Source: Notolepis coatsorum (Eukaryota > Chordata > Actinopteri > Aulopiformes > Paralepididae). Taken from it: DNA of 64,000 nucleotides. A program made the position numbers and the translations under genes. The notes below the pieces were generated by a model. That model searched no databases, was not told the DNA's origin, and saw nothing but the letters and a program-made list of their open reading frames with translations. The stretch lies in assembly GCA_963971535.1 (NCBI GenBank), contig OZ020585.1, positions 161,201,226 through 161,265,225 of the forward strand. The letters are read 5' to 3'. Shown here in pieces: positions 42,721 to 62,202 of the stretch (positions are counted from its first letter, which is position 1; every line of letters begins with the position of its first letter).

Positions 42721-43119
42721 CAAAATGACTAGTAAAATAATAATGTTATATTTCAAGCATTGTGCCTGTACCCAAAAGTAATCTTGCTCAAGCTTTTTAA
42801 AGCTTTCTTTGCTTGTTGCTTGAGTAATTATATATGGCAACCTATTCCACTGTGAGATGGCCCTATACATGATAGCAGTTATTTTCATTGCATTTGATCT
42901 CGGTAGAGGAATTGAAACATGACAGTGTTTGAGTAGAGGTGGTGGGACCCAGTGGTCTTGGTTTGTTCTTGTGTTCTATTACATACAGAGTTTAATATCC
43001 AGTGGCGTCGGCCTCGGTTGACCCCTGTCAGGAGTAATGTGTCAAACAGCTTCCCGGCAAGGTTTGTGTTGAAGGCTGAACTATAGTCCATGAACAAGAC
43101 CCGGACATAAGCAGCAGGG

Positions 43120-43440
43120 CCTTGAATGAATGAATGACTGACCTTTATTTATATAGCACCCTTCACAGCACGAATGCACAGGGTGCTTTACATGAAGGGA
43201 AATTACATCATCTACTGCCCTACTGGTGTGGGTCTAATAATAATAATACACTTTATTTGTATAGCACTTTTCATACAACAATTGCAGCTCAAAGTGCTTC
43301 ACAACAGAAAAAAGACAAAAAATTTGCACATAAAGTGCAGACATATAAGGTCACAGTTTTTCACATTAGGATCTAACATCCCAATAGGCCACCTTGTTTA
43401 TGGTTTGATTCTATGGCAGTTTTAAAATAGACAATAATCA
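43120..43440. mobile_element. Two LINE-type tails (TTTATTTATATAGCAC and TTTATTTGTATAGCAC)
   Basis: 43137-43225 and 43246-43330 both begin with CTTTATTT..ATAGCAC and carry AAAGTGCTT-like words, as expected for related 3' ends. Confidence 0.6.
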
Positions 43441-43577
43441 AGAGTAAAATAGAATAGACAGAGTAAAATAGTGCAAATAGTTCTGAATTACTGTTTTAAC
43501 AGTTTAAAACCGTCTTTACCTTCAGTCTAGATCTACATTAGAAAGATGCTTACCGACCATGGCACGGGCACAGCAGG

Positions 43578-43602
43578 GGGCCTTTCTGTGTGGAGTTTGC
43601 AT
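43578..43602 (+). mobile_element. SINE family C, left remnant before the DIRS element
   Basis: GGCCTTTCTGTGTGGAGTTT + GCAT matches 60391-60422. The continuation resumes at 49166 after the DIRS insertion. Confidence 0.75.
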
Positions 43603-43791
43603 GTTATATAGCGTACTGGCCAATCGCGTCTCGCTCTTCGCCATACCGAGATATACCCCTATCTCCAGTACCTACTGTACTTCATAACGAAAACAATGCA
43701 CCCATGCACTTGACCAGGCCCCAGTGGCCCCCTACAAGACACCGGACATGGTCATACTCGCCCTTCCTCTTTTTTTCGTTTCCATCATGGC
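43603..43791 (+). repeat. DIRS left inverted terminal repeat
   Basis: Starts GTTATATAGCGTACTGGCCA and includes GCCATACCGAGATATACCCC and TGGTCATACTCGCCCTTCCT. It pairs with 48953-49130. Confidence 0.9.
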
Positions 43792-43829
43792 GGATGCAGT
43801 GCGCCCCATGTAGCTACCTGTTATGAAAT

Positions 43830-45880
43830 GCAGAGAGAAATTTAACAATGTTGGGTTTTCGCCGGAGATTTGCCAGCCCCTGGAATCTTCTCGGCACGTT
43901 CTGACGGCGCATCGGGCCTGTCCTGGAGTTTCCTCGTCTTCTGACGGCGGATCGAGGGACAGCGCGCGACGGTTAGCTTTCGGGCTAAATTGCGCTCAGG
44001 TAGGGCCTGCGCCACCAGGCATCGATGATGGCATTTGTACTGCTCGTTGTCCCGTGAGACAACAGAGTTGTGTATTGGCGCAAGGGGCGGGATATCTGGG
44101 TAAACGTCGTTTTCCCGGCTATCCTGGAGCGCTAATGCTATTGCTAATGCTAATACTAATGTTAATGCTAAATGCTCTGCTACGATGCTGGGTTACTGTT
44201 CCATTGATTCCCCGCCGAGGGATGTCTTTTTAAAAGGTCTTCCCTCCTCTTAACCATTCATGCTGACGGTCAATCGGTGTCTACTGTTGGGAGTTTTGAC
44301 GGGGGCTTGTTTACCTTTTCAGGTGGATGGGCTGAGGCCTTGGGCTGGTGTGCTTTTTGTGAATCTATGACTTATGTGCTTATGTCTCTGGTCTGCATCC
44401 CCTTAACTTTGTGTGTATGGGCTAGCCCATTCTGCAGTGTGTTGGTGGAGTTTTAGTTCATTTATTCATTTACCCCTTCATGGGTGCACATCACAGTGGA
44501 GGTTGCTGGTTGCAACCACCACTGGTGCTCCGTGCTTGTGAAGCCCATCAGTCCTTTGCCTCTGGCATGTTGGAACGGTGCCCCGCCTGGCTGACGCCAT
44601 GTGGTGAGTCGGCCCGGCAGGTGGCTGGTGGGCTGTTAAGCCTATACCGCCACGGTATAGAATTAGCAGCAATTAGTAACATTGTTCGAATTGCTGTTTT
44701 TCCTGCCAAAATGGTGTCTGGTGACGGGGCCTTGAAGGCCAGCCGACGTCGAAAACATCGTGCGAGGTTTTGACGTTATTAGCTTTGACCTAGCCGCAAG
44801 CTATAACCGCAGGGAGGGCTAGGATGCTGTCAACGCTTGTTTACAGACATCTTGGTTGGATCAGTCTCCCTTTGAGGCGGTGAGAAGTCTTTTCCCTCCT
44901 CAGGGCTCCCCTCTCCGCAGAGGGACTTTGGTCTTTCCGCAGGAGCGCGGGCGGTATTTGACCTAGGCCCCACACCGCCTCATACCGCGCAGCCAGAGGT
45001 GAGAGCACGGCCTCGCCAGCGGCCACCCTGGGCACAACGTCAACAGGTGACCGCAAGGCCGACAGCCTTGGCGTCCGAGGGATCGGCTACATTAGATGAG
45101 CACGCCCTAAAAAAAAATCGCCCTAAAAAAACGTCCCAACACCAGCGGGATAAGGGCTCTGATTTGTTTCCTTTGGTTGCGGGTTGCGTGTCTTCAATGA
45201 AGCGCAAGCAGCCCCACGTTTCGCTTCTCATGGGAACAGGGGCTGACATCCAGTTGATGGCTGAAACTGGGTCTGTCCATGAGAATGTTGTGCTGTCAAG
45301 CGGCTCCCACGCCACACGTTGTGTTTGGTTGAGCCTGGTGTTACGTCTGTCAACTACAAAGGTTGTCAGCAGGGGGGCTCGAGACCTCTTGAGGCAAACA
45401 GTGCGGGTTCCCCCGACCTCGCCTTCGCCAGGCCGGGTATCACGTTAGTGCCTCCCACTCCCGGAAGGCCGGCAGTGGTCTGGCAGGCGCGCGTGATTTG
45501 GGTGGTAGTAATATCACTGCAGGGCTACGGTGTGTAGGAACCCACCCTATCGGGCAGTGTGGGGGCCTCACACCTTGCATGTCCAGCTGTAGAACAATTC
45601 CTCAGCAGTCCATGCTGGAGGGGTGTTCAGTGGGGGAGCTTTTGTCACCTAGTATGATGTCAGCTTCTCCCGTATCAAACCGGCCCTTTCTGTCGGGGTC
45701 CCCCCTTGGGTGCGATTGCCTCATGGGTAATGTCAGGGTCCGATGTCCCGACTCCACGGAACGCTCTGCTCGCGCGGTTAGCGGGTCCAGGGTTGGCTAC
45801 GCACAGCGGGCGGGACCGGGCCGCCTATCTACGGTTTCTGGCGGACCGGCGCCAAGTGTCGGCGGGTGCGCTTGGGATTA
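43830..45880 (+). pseudogene. DIRS 5' region, possible gag remnant
   Basis: Several short overlapping + frames (43823-44233, 44999-45448, 45498-46004, 45706-45981) cover the place where gag is expected. None shows a motif I can name. 44375-44470 (GTCTGCATCCCCTTAAC) resembles the 3' UTR of the 14-16 kb LINE, so part of this stretch may be a nested LINE tail. Confidence 0.45.
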
Positions 45881-46560
45881 TCTCACATATGGCTACATCA
45901 GTGTCATATGTCAAGGTGGATGGAGACCCCACCCGTTTTCAGGTTTGGTACAGACCCTATTGTCAGGGTCACCAGCAGTGACGGCTCTGGCTAACGAGAT
46001 CTAATCTCTGTGGGCGAAGCAAGCCATCGTCGTGGTCCCAAAGGAGGACGCGATGCGTGGCGTTTCCTCCCGGTATTCTCTGGTGCCCGAGAAATCGGGA
46101 GGGGGGGTGCAGACCCATGCTGGACCTGTCCCATGGAAGGTTCAGCATTTTGGACCGTCTCCCACCTGTTGAACGCTGTCAGGTGGGGGCCTGGTTCTCC
46201 TCCATAGGCTTGTAGGATGCGTATTCACATCCCCGATCTTCCATCCTAGGGCTTACCTACGCTTCCTTTGCAGGGTTTAGCGTATGAGTACCAGAGGCTG
46301 CCGTTTGGCTATTCTCTGGCTCCCCGCATCTTCACCAAGTGCGTGGAGACCGCACTGGGGCCTCTGCGTCGTCGGGGATTACGAAGTGTATTCTGCCCTG
46401 GACGACGTTCTGGTCCTTGCCGGTCAGGGTAGATCGTCAGGTCTCATACCAGGCAGGTGGTGGAATTCCTCACCAGCCTGGGTTTTGCTGTAGACTGGAA
46501 GTAGAGTACTCCTCTTCCCAGTCAACGGGTAGAGTACTTGGGCTTATTCTAAGCTCAAGG
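45880..46560 (+). pseudogene. DIRS reverse-transcriptase remnant
   Basis: AIVVVPKEDAMRG then SSRYSLVPEK (46020-46110) and AYEYQRLPFGYSLAPRIFTK (about 46276-46335) match DIRS-type RT. After a frame change, SALDDVLVLA (about 46393-46422) corresponds to the catalytic Asp-Asp motif, usually LDDW in this group. Stops and shifts separate the pieces. Confidence 0.8.
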
Positions 46561-46599
46561 TCTATATGGGCATCCCTCTCGGAGCGGCGGCGAGTGGGT

Positions 46600-47180
46600 G
46601 TTCTCGGCACGCTCGGGAGGTTCCGTCCTAGGACGGTTACGGCGCTGTCCGTGATGTGCCTGCTCGGCATGATGGCATCTGCTCATTCCGTGGTCCCTCT
46701 TGGCCTCCTCTTCCCCCGTGAGGTGGATACAGAGGTGGTTTTCCAGTATGGAAATAGACCCGGTGAGAGGCAAGTGGCTAAGGTTCCCATGTCAGTACTG
46801 GGGGACCTCGCCCTCTGGGGAGGGCCTGGGGCCCTCACCAGCGGGGTCCCCATGGGCAGCAGGCTGTCACACGTCACAGTCTTCACCGACGCCTCCCTCA
46901 CTGGGGGGGGGACGTGTCGGGGCAGCTGGCTAGGCCATGCTGCCCGGTCTGCGCTACATTCAATGTGTTGGAATTGAAGGCAGTCCTTCTGGTCCTCAAA
47001 CGGTGTTTTGATCAGGACGGACAACACGACGTCAGCGTCGTATATTGACATACGGGGAGGAGTACGCTCCCCCCGTCTGCACCGGTCGGCTGGCTATGGG
47101 CGTTTCTCCATCTGCGGAGCCTGAGGGCTCTCCACATCCCCGGCAGGGTGAGTCTGGGTGCAGGTGTGATGTTGCGGGGC
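46600..47180 (+). pseudogene. DIRS RNase H remnant
   Basis: LSVMCLLGMMASAHSVVPLG and then VTVFTDASLTGGG (about 46875-46915) match the RT-RNase H linker and the first catalytic Asp of the RNase H domain. Downstream words (LRTDN-like) are frame-shifted. Confidence 0.75.
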
Positions 47181-47559
47181 GGTCCTCACTCAAGTGGGGA
47201 TTACGTCCGGACATAGTCGGGCAGGTCTGGAACCGATTCCGTGGCCGTCCGGGATTCTGTACGCTTTTCCCCCCCTTACACCTGATAGCTCAGCTGTTGG
47301 GGCAAGTACGTCGGGAGCGCAGGACTTGGTCCTGGTCGTGCCGGGCCGGGGCTCAGCTGTTTGGTCCCCGGCCCTGATTCAGCTCTGTGGGGCCCCACCG
47401 TGGCCTGTTCCGTGGTCACCACGGGCCCTCTCTCAGGCACGCAGAACTTTGTTCTGCCTTCCTGTTCTGGGGCAGCCTCTAGGCTTGGCTGCTGTCAGTG
47501 TGAATCTGGTGGGGATGCGTCTTGGCTGCTCTGTGGTTAACGCTATCCGGCACGCCCGC

Positions 47560-48560
47560 GCTCCGTCCTCTACCACGGCTTACACGGGTAGGTGGCGTAT
47601 TTCCAAGAGTGGTGTAGAGTGGGGGGCTTGGACCCGGTGTCCTGCCCCCTGGACGCTGTCCTTTCCTTCCTTCAGTCAATTTTGGGTAGACTGTCGGCCT
47701 CGACGGTGAGGGTATATGCCGCGGCTATATCCTCTTGTCATGTGGGGTTTGAGGGCGTTACGTTGTTCAGCCACCCTCTTGTTAAGCGTTTCCTGCTTGG
47801 CGCTCGGCGTCTTAAGCCAGTGGAACGTTCTCTGTCTCTGAGTGGGACCTCCAACTGGTCCTCGGCCGGTTGTCTGAGGCCCCGTTTGAGCCTCTTGAGC
47901 AGGCGTCTTGGAACAGCTGTCTTCAAGACTGCATTCCTGCCGGCCATCGCCTCCGCTAAGCGCGTGGGTGAGCTGTGTGCTCTCTCGGTGCGGCCTGAGT
48001 GCTTGTCTATTCGTGTCAATAGCGGTGCGACTCTGAGGCCTACTCCAGTCTTCGTGCCAAAAAATATCCGGAGCTCTTTTCGCTCCGGGGATATTGTGGT
48101 TCAGGCATTTCATCCGCCTCCTCACGCTGGTGAGTTAGAGGCGAGCCTTCACCTGTCGTGTCCCGTCCGGGCTTTGGGGGTTTACCTCAGTCGGACTCAG
48201 GACTTCAGGGCTACCGATCAGCTCTTGTTTGTTACGGTGGCTCTCGCGCTGGTAAGGCACTGTCCAAACAGCGCCTGTCACATTGGTTGTGCGAGGGCAT
48301 TGCCCTTTGCTACACGTTGGCTGGACTGGTCCCCCCTGGGGGTGTCCATGAGGCAAAACCTAACGAAGGGATCCGGGGAGGACCAGGAGGCCGCAGCACA
48401 GATGTCCTCCACCGAGGCCACAGAGGCCCCCCTCTGCCGCCTTGTTAGGGGGGGCCTCGGTGGAGGACATCTTTCCTGCGGCCTCCTGGTCCTCCCCGGA
48501 TCCCTTCGTTAGGTTTTGCCTCATGGACATGACTGGGGGTTCTGTCTCCCAGGCGGTTCT
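47560..48560 (+). pseudogene. DIRS tyrosine recombinase, catalytic segment replaced by inverted repeat
   Basis: The longest frame (47592-48512) has LSASTVRVYAAAISSCH (N-terminal core-binding part) and FLPAIASAKRVGELCAL, whose Arg is the first residue of the catalytic tetrad. After PPGGV (about 48345) the expected HxxR-containing stretch is missing; the frame enters an inverted copy of the 3' end. The genuine C-terminus, in another frame, reads EDIFPAASWSSPDPFVRF at 48465-48520; the expected nucleophile Tyr after FVRF is Cys here. Confidence 0.8.
48347..48530. repeat. Inverted repeat inside the recombinase gene
   Basis: ATGAGGCAAAACCTAACGAA...CCACCGAGGCC (48347-48415) pairs with 48460-48530. 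The loop is about 40 bases and includes ACAGAGGCCCCCCTCTG. The arms are almost identical. Confidence 0.9.
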
Positions 48561-48814
48561 GAGGTCTGGGACCTCCCCTGTGTCCCGCCCTTCGGTGGGT
48601 TAGCGGGTGTGTGTGGGTGTGTGCCACGGGGTGATGTGTCACACGTGGTCCCGCCTGTGCTGTGCGTTTTTAGGAGTCTCTAGTTCCCTCTTTTTCGCAC
48701 TTTGGTGGAGTTGACTGCCACCCCCTCTTCACTAGGAAGGGCGGGTGGACGGGACTCCCCTGGTGGTAGGGCTTGCGGGTCCTCAGGGGGTAAATCTGTC
48801 GGGCCATGCGTCTG

Positions 48815-48935
48815 CTCTGCCCCATATCTCGGTATGGCGAAGAGCGAGACGCGATTGGCCAGTACGCTATATAACGAAAGGTTATGACTATAACCTAGTT
48901 ATGAGTACTGGCTGAGCGTCTCGCTCTTAGCGCGC
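48815..48935 (+). repeat. DIRS internal complementary region
   Basis: 48822-48875 is the exact complement of the left terminus (ATATCTCGGTATGGCGAAGA...AGTACGCTATATAAC). 48873-48930 is the complement of the right terminus (AACGAAAGGTTATGACTATA...CTGAGCGTCTCGC). The two overlap by AAC at 48873-48875. Confidence 0.92.
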
Positions 48936-48952
48936 CCTTGGTTGGGTTTTCT

Positions 48953-49165
48953 ATGATGGAAACTTTTTTCCGAGGAAGGGCGAGTATGACCATGTCTTGT
49001 GTCTTGTAGGGGGACACTGGGGCGGGGCCTGGTCAAGTGCATGGGTGCATTGTTTTCATTATGAAGTACAGTAGGTACTGGAGATAGGGGTATATCTCGG
49101 TATGGCGAAGAGCGAGACGCTCAGCCAGTACTCTTATAACTAGGTTATAGTCATAACCTTTCGTT
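48953..49165 (-). repeat. DIRS right inverted terminal repeat with extension
   Basis: Pairs with the left repeat up to about 49130. The last 35 bases (CTCTTATAACTAGGTTATAG...CTTTCGTT) have no partner at the left end, only in the internal complementary region. Confidence 0.88.
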
Positions 49166-49350
49166 CTTCCTGTGTTCGTGTGGGTTTCCTCTGGGTACTC
49201 CAGTTTCCTCCCACGCCATAAAGATATGCATGGTAGGTAGGGACTACAGATGAAAACTAGCTCATTAGCTAATTCTGGCACATTTACATTGATGTGGAAA
49301 CTGAAGACGTTGATTAATGTGCACTGTCCCTGGGAAAAAAAAGAAATAAA
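49166..49350 (+). mobile_element. SINE family C, right part after the DIRS element
   Basis: CTTCCTGTGTTCGTGTGGGT, TACTCCAGTTTCCTCCCAC and the end GTGCACTGTCCCTGG plus A-rich tail are the 3' portion of a widespread fish SINE. It continues 43578-43602. Confidence 0.8.
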
Positions 49351-49461
49351 CTTAAAACCAGCCTCTCAAAACACATTCATTATAACTGAAGTTAAAGCCA
49401 CTGGCCTGTAATCATTCAAACCACTGACGATGGGTTTTTTGGGAAGTGGTTCTATCACAGC

Positions 49462-49711
49462 TGGGGCGACAGTGAGCAGGTAGAGCAGTCGTCTGGTAAT
49501 CCGGAGGTTCCCTGTTTGATTCCCGCTCCTCACCGGCAGCGTGTCGAAGTATCCTTGAGCAAGACACTTAACCCCGATGAGCAGGTTGGCACCTTGCATG
49601 GTTGCCTCCGCCGTCGATGTGTGAATGTGTGAGTGAATGGGTAAAATGTGAGGAACAAACTGTAAAGCGCTTTGGATAAAAGCACTATATAAATGCACCA
49701 TTTACCATTGA
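49462..49711 (+). mobile_element. tRNA-derived SINE, family A, copy 3
   Basis: Head GAGCAGGTAGAGCAGTCGTC, worn B box TGTTTGATTCC, tail GCACTATATAAATGCACC. It lies about 340 bp upstream of the UPP2 CCAAT box. Confidence 0.8.
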
Positions 49712-49850
49712 CAGCTGACTTAAAGCAAGATGGAAGTCTGCAGGCTGTGAGAGAGCAGTTGAACCCGGGGCTGGTTGGCAGGTACAGTACGTTGGGCTGA
49801 CGACACCTGGTCTGACATAGCAGCTCTCCTACCGTTATTGTTTACATAAC

Positions 49851-50048
49851 CTCATGCTCCTTCCACTATGAAGTAAGAATGATATAATATGGGTTTGTTT
49901 TGCCTCAATAAGGAAGTAATACTTATATAATGTGTTTGTTTTGCGCATGTTATTACAGTGTGAACATGTGCTGAGGTCTGATTGACCGGTGCTGTTTGTT
50001 TGGGACCAGTCGCGTCTCTTGGTTATTACGTTACACTCCTCCCCGTCA
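49851..50048. repeat. Inverted repeat, left arm, upstream of UPP2
   Basis: CTCATGCTCCTTCCACTATG...GGACCAGTCGCGTCTCTTGG...CTCCTCCCCGTCA; roughly 85-90% identical by eye to the complement of 51414-51614. It ends within a few bases of the UPP2 CCAAT box. Confidence 0.88.
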
Positions 50049-50110
50049 GCCAATCAGTCCAGAGAGGTGCAGACTATATGAGCTGCAGGTCACAGACCAG
50101 TCTGTTATTC
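50045..50110 (+). promoter_or_regulatory. UPP2 core promoter: CCAAT box and TATA-like box
   Basis: AGCCAATCAG (CCAAT at 50050-50054) lies about 20 bp before CTATATGAG at 50074-50082. This predicts a start site near 50105 and a 5' UTR of about 120 bases before the ATG at 50227. The stretch just upstream, to about 50048, belongs to the inverted repeat shared with UPP2 intron 2. No expression evidence can be read from sequence. Confidence 0.55.
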
Positions 50111-50226
50111 TCATCTGCTGCAGAGGAAGAAACAACGTTCTTTCAGTTCCGTCACCAAAGACTTTCCATTTTTGAGGCGTTTTCATACTTTTATTTTTTT
50201 TAAAGACTTCAACACCTGCTGTGAAT

Positions 50227-55321
<5,095 letters not shown>

Positions 55322-55960
55322 AGATCACGTCGTCTGAAGGTCACGTCGTCTGAAGGTCACGTCGTCTGAAGGACACATTGTCTGAAAGACTCCTCTGAAC
55401 CCCTGCCCTCAACCATATATATATATGGATTGTATATAGCTACAGCCTCGGCTGATATGTGTATATACGTGATATGTTGATATGTGAATTAGATGGTTAT
55501 TTGATGTACTTGATATGTTATGTGAATTAGATGGTTATTTGATGTACTTGATATGTTGATATGTGAATTAGATGGTTATTTGTTATACTTGATATGTGAA
55601 TTAGATGGTTATTTGATATATTTGATATGTGAAGTAGATGGTTATTTAAAGTCACTTTCAGATGTTGTAAGATGTTCAAGTTCAAGTTTCAAGTTCAAGT
55701 TTCTTTATTAGTTGTCATACAGAAGTTCAAGTTTCAAGTTCAAGTTTCTTTATTAGTTGTCATACAGAAGTTCAAGTTCAAGTTTCAAGTTCAAGTTTCT
55801 TTATTAGTTGTCATACAGAAGTACAGAATACTTTTATACAAAATGCTTCTTTCTGTTCTTCTGTCTAAGTATGTTACTTTAATATTTGTATTTATATTTA
55901 CTACGTTGTTACATTATGTCATTGTCGTGTAATTTATTAAATTAAATGTTATATGCATTA
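55322..55960 (+). other. UPP2 3' flank/UTR with short tandem repeats and LINE tails
   Basis: Just after the stop are about three 18-bp copies of the type CACGTCGTCTGAAGGT (55325-55378). Next comes an AT-rich tandem repeat with GATATGTGAATTAGATGG words (55450-55650). Then three truncated copies of the LINE tail TTTCTTTATTAGTTGTCATA (55677-55860) follow. I saw no canonical AATAAA here. Confidence 0.6.
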
Positions 55961-56586
55961 ATTTCTGAGTTTAATCTAGTTAAATCTTTTGTCTAGAGGT
56001 TAGCCTTCATCTAGAAATAGCTGGACTCAGAATTCATTACATCTGACTTCTTAATCCTTGTTGTTTTCCTGTGAGAGCTACAGACTAAACTGCTAAACTG
56101 AGCCACCATTGATTTCAAATAACTTCAGTTTACAAATGATCTTTTTAGGGGGGAAAGTATCTTCTCACAAAGTATTAGTTGAATGAATGTATAATAATAT
56201 TATTATTATTATTATTATTAATAATTATAATAATATTATTATACATTAATAATATAATAATGTATGTAGTATTATATTGAACCAACAAACTAGCATGAAC
56301 TTAGCACATTCATATCAACTGAAAATTACATTAGAATTGCATGAAATTATATGAAAGGGGCTTTTGTCATTATTGGTGTAAATTCAGCAAAACATTCAAA
56401 TGTAGGTCAAATACACAACACACCTACTGTACACATGACTTACTGTAACACAATACATATTGACAGAAATGTACTGACTAGTGTTATTTAAATGTAATCA
56501 ATTCAAAATGTAAACAGCAATTGCAGTTTGCTTGCTAATGAAAGACTGTTATGTAGGTAGGTGGAGCCTATCCGAGGATATTATGC

Positions 56587-56635
<49 letters not shown>

Positions 56636-57354
56636 CCGCGCAATATCTCACAAACTATAGGGCTGATCAGCCTGTGGTTTGGCATAGAACATTACAGAGA
56701 CACAAGAATGAACGTGTGGGAATATGTTTCACATCAGGCAATGGGAAGTATTTTGGGGGAATTCATTTTCCGCATTCTTCATTGACTTTCATGTAGCCCT
56801 TCTGTGGAGAGTTTACGGATGTAACTTTTTACCACCAGAGGGCGACAACGGCTTTCGCTCTGCATTCACAGGGGTCAACACAAAGCAAAGTGCAATGGCC
56901 GAGCCTCACCCAATGAGATCTCATTAACATCTCCAATGATTATCATTTTGAAAATTACAATATAAATTAGACATTTTGGGAGCGGGGAGTTTATTTTGTG
57001 ATGTGAATAGTAAGCATGGCCATAGGCAGCCCTCTTGACTGAGCATCACCCACCAGCGTGCCTCTCGTTACCAGTAACCAGCTAGTGTTACTCAGTTGCC
57101 TTTTGAGAAATCATAACATGATTTACAGACTTCTGGTTGGGCAGTCAGAGTTTCAGTTTCGAATTGTGGACTACCTAACGTAAGCGCCAGCATTTTGGAA
57201 ACAACTTGTACATGCTAAAGGCACATCAATCTCAATAAAAACCACAAACTGCAAGAAAGCCCTTGTGACTCACACACGTCCTGAAAATGCCACAAGAGAC
57301 GATATAAAACAAATCTGTACACGTCATACGTCCTTCATTCATTGGGGGGAAATA
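55961..57354. other. UPP2-CCDC148 intergenic region
   Basis: Contains an ATT-rich hairpin (56190-56265), a (TG)n tract (56588-56632) and otherwise unassigned sequence. No exon or RNA gene recognised. Confidence 0.5.
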
Positions 57355-57825
57355 TTTATTACCATCTATAGCATGAGGACATAATGTGCTCCAACGAGCA
57401 CACATTCTAGTTCTCAATTATTTGTTGAGGGGTTGGACAGGATTACCCTCTCACGCCAAACATTCTTCAATATTAAAGCTTTAACGGGGTTAACAATTAT
57501 ATTGAAGGGGACATTTTTCATTTGTGGAACATGTGCAGATCATCCAACATTAGACACTGATTCTACAGCCTGATCAAATAGAATGTATATCTCCTGAAAT
57601 GGCGGTTGTTGGCACTCTGTGTCATAGTGTAGCTTACTTTAACTTCTGGCAGGAAAGTGCCTCCGATGTTCGCTTTCTGAGTGCTCCTCTTACTGTGCTA
57701 AAAAATAAAGTTGATTGTCCACATCTGTACATTACTTTTCACACACTGAAATCAATTAAATGTAAAGTTATGCATTGTGGCCTATATTCCAAGTAATTGG
57801 AGTAGGTTTGAGTGGAAGACATGAG

Positions 57826-61135
<3,310 letters not shown>

Positions 61136-61361
61136 CTGGAGGAGGCGCAAATGGTGGAGAGAGTGAGAGACGTCTCGTGTGACCCAGAAGCCTCTCTGTT
61201 CTGTTCCGTTCCGTCAGCGGGCGCAAAGGGCAGAGTGACGTCTCGTGACCCGGCAGCCCTGTTCTGTTCCGCTATCCGTCTGGCTTTTCGTGAGACAGAG
61301 AGAGAGAGACTACACCTCTCAGCTTGTCTCATGTCAGTCTCCCTCTCTCAACCCCACGCCC
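61136..61361. other. CCDC148 intron, GC-richer stretch
   Basis: Two partly similar words CTCTGTTCTGTTCCGTTCCG (61195) and CCTGTTCTGTTCCGCTATCC (61258) form a 64-bp direct duplication with GACGTCTCGTG. No exon phase fits. Confidence 0.4.
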
Positions 61362-61742
61362 CCCGCGTGAATACTTTCCCTAAGCCAGTTGTACTTTTGC
61401 GCAATCTGATTGGCCACTGACGTTTCTGGTCATGTGACATGTGCGCCAATCGTGGGACGGCAAGTTCTGCGCCTATTTCCGGGTCTAACAGCCTGCAAAC
61501 TACCTAACGCCTAGTTTATCACTGGTTAAGCTTAGGCGACGTTGGTTAAGGTTAGAGTTTGGAATCAGGGCTGGTGTTCTATCGGCCTGCTCTAAGACAA
61601 ACTCTAACCTTAACCAACTTTGAAAGAGTGCCTAAGCTTAACCGGTGGCAGAACTTGGCGCACATGTCACATGACCAGAAACGTCAGTGGCCAATCAGAT
61701 TGCGCAAAAGTACAACTGGCTTAGGGAAAGTATTCACGCCAC
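61362..61742. mobile_element. Foldback element, family X, third copy
   Basis: Arms CGTGAATACTTTCCCTAAGC...CTGATTGGCCACTGACGTTT and complement; core GGTTAAGGTTAGAGTTTGGA paired with CTAACCTTAACCAACTTTG. Confidence 0.85.
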
Positions 61743-62202
61743 CCCCCCCCCACCCCTGCTGCCAGCGCTCAGTTCCAACGGGATCCTCTCAGAAACCACG
61801 GATGAAGAAGCGGAGACCGTTTGGTTTTTTACCGGAGACGAGATGCTAAAAGTCTAACGAAGTACGGGGTCAGAATTCCCCCTTTTTCTAGTTTTTACTT
61901 TAAAGCTGTATAGTAGGCAAATAGGCCCGGCGGAAATAGAGCTGAGCTCTGCGTCACTTTTCAAGCCCGTGCACACGCTACAAAGGTTTTCCACAGGCTC
62001 CCAGAGGCACCGGCAGCTTGAATACAAAAATATATATATTTATATTTCCCAGCCTCGACAGGTGGTACTTGCACTTTGCGTGTACTTTTTGATGAGGAAC
62101 GCAATGGTGGTCTTGGTCTACTGAGGCACCCCGGGGACACGCTCTAATTCTGCTGGGCAGGTAAACTCACTCTTTCTCCAGAGTTGCCTACTGCAGCTTT
62201 AA

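Larger units (their letters stand above)
39722..43110 (-). pseudogene. Degenerate L2/Rex-like LINE, split by insertions
   Basis: In - strand order: 43097-42885 encodes MFMDYSSAFNT (RT motif A region); 41247-41005 encodes IIKFADDTVVVGLI (motif C); 40398-40200 encodes the region with MIVDFRRSGV; 39780-39722 is the 3' tail. Between them lie a 33-bp minisatellite (41398-42427), a duplicated 70-bp segment and a foldback insertion (40399-41009). No long frame survives. That all pieces belong to one copy is inference from their order. Confidence 0.65.
43603..49165 (+). mobile_element. DIRS-like tyrosine-recombinase retrotransposon, degenerate
   Basis: The 5.56-kb element has split inverted termini (43603-43791 and 48953-49165) and an internal complementary region (48815-48935). 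It has decayed RT, RNase H and tyrosine-recombinase regions in the DIRS order and no integrase or direct LTRs. It sits in a SINE whose two halves flank it, with only a shared GTT and no longer target duplication. Frames are broken throughout and the recombinase is rearranged, so it cannot be autonomous. The element is GC-rich compared with its surroundings. Confidence 0.9.

Noticed and set aside
43603-49165. Crypton or Ngaro instead of DIRS
   Set aside because: Cryptons lack reverse transcriptase, and Ngaro elements have split direct repeats. Here the termini are inverted with an internal complementary region, which is the DIRS pattern.
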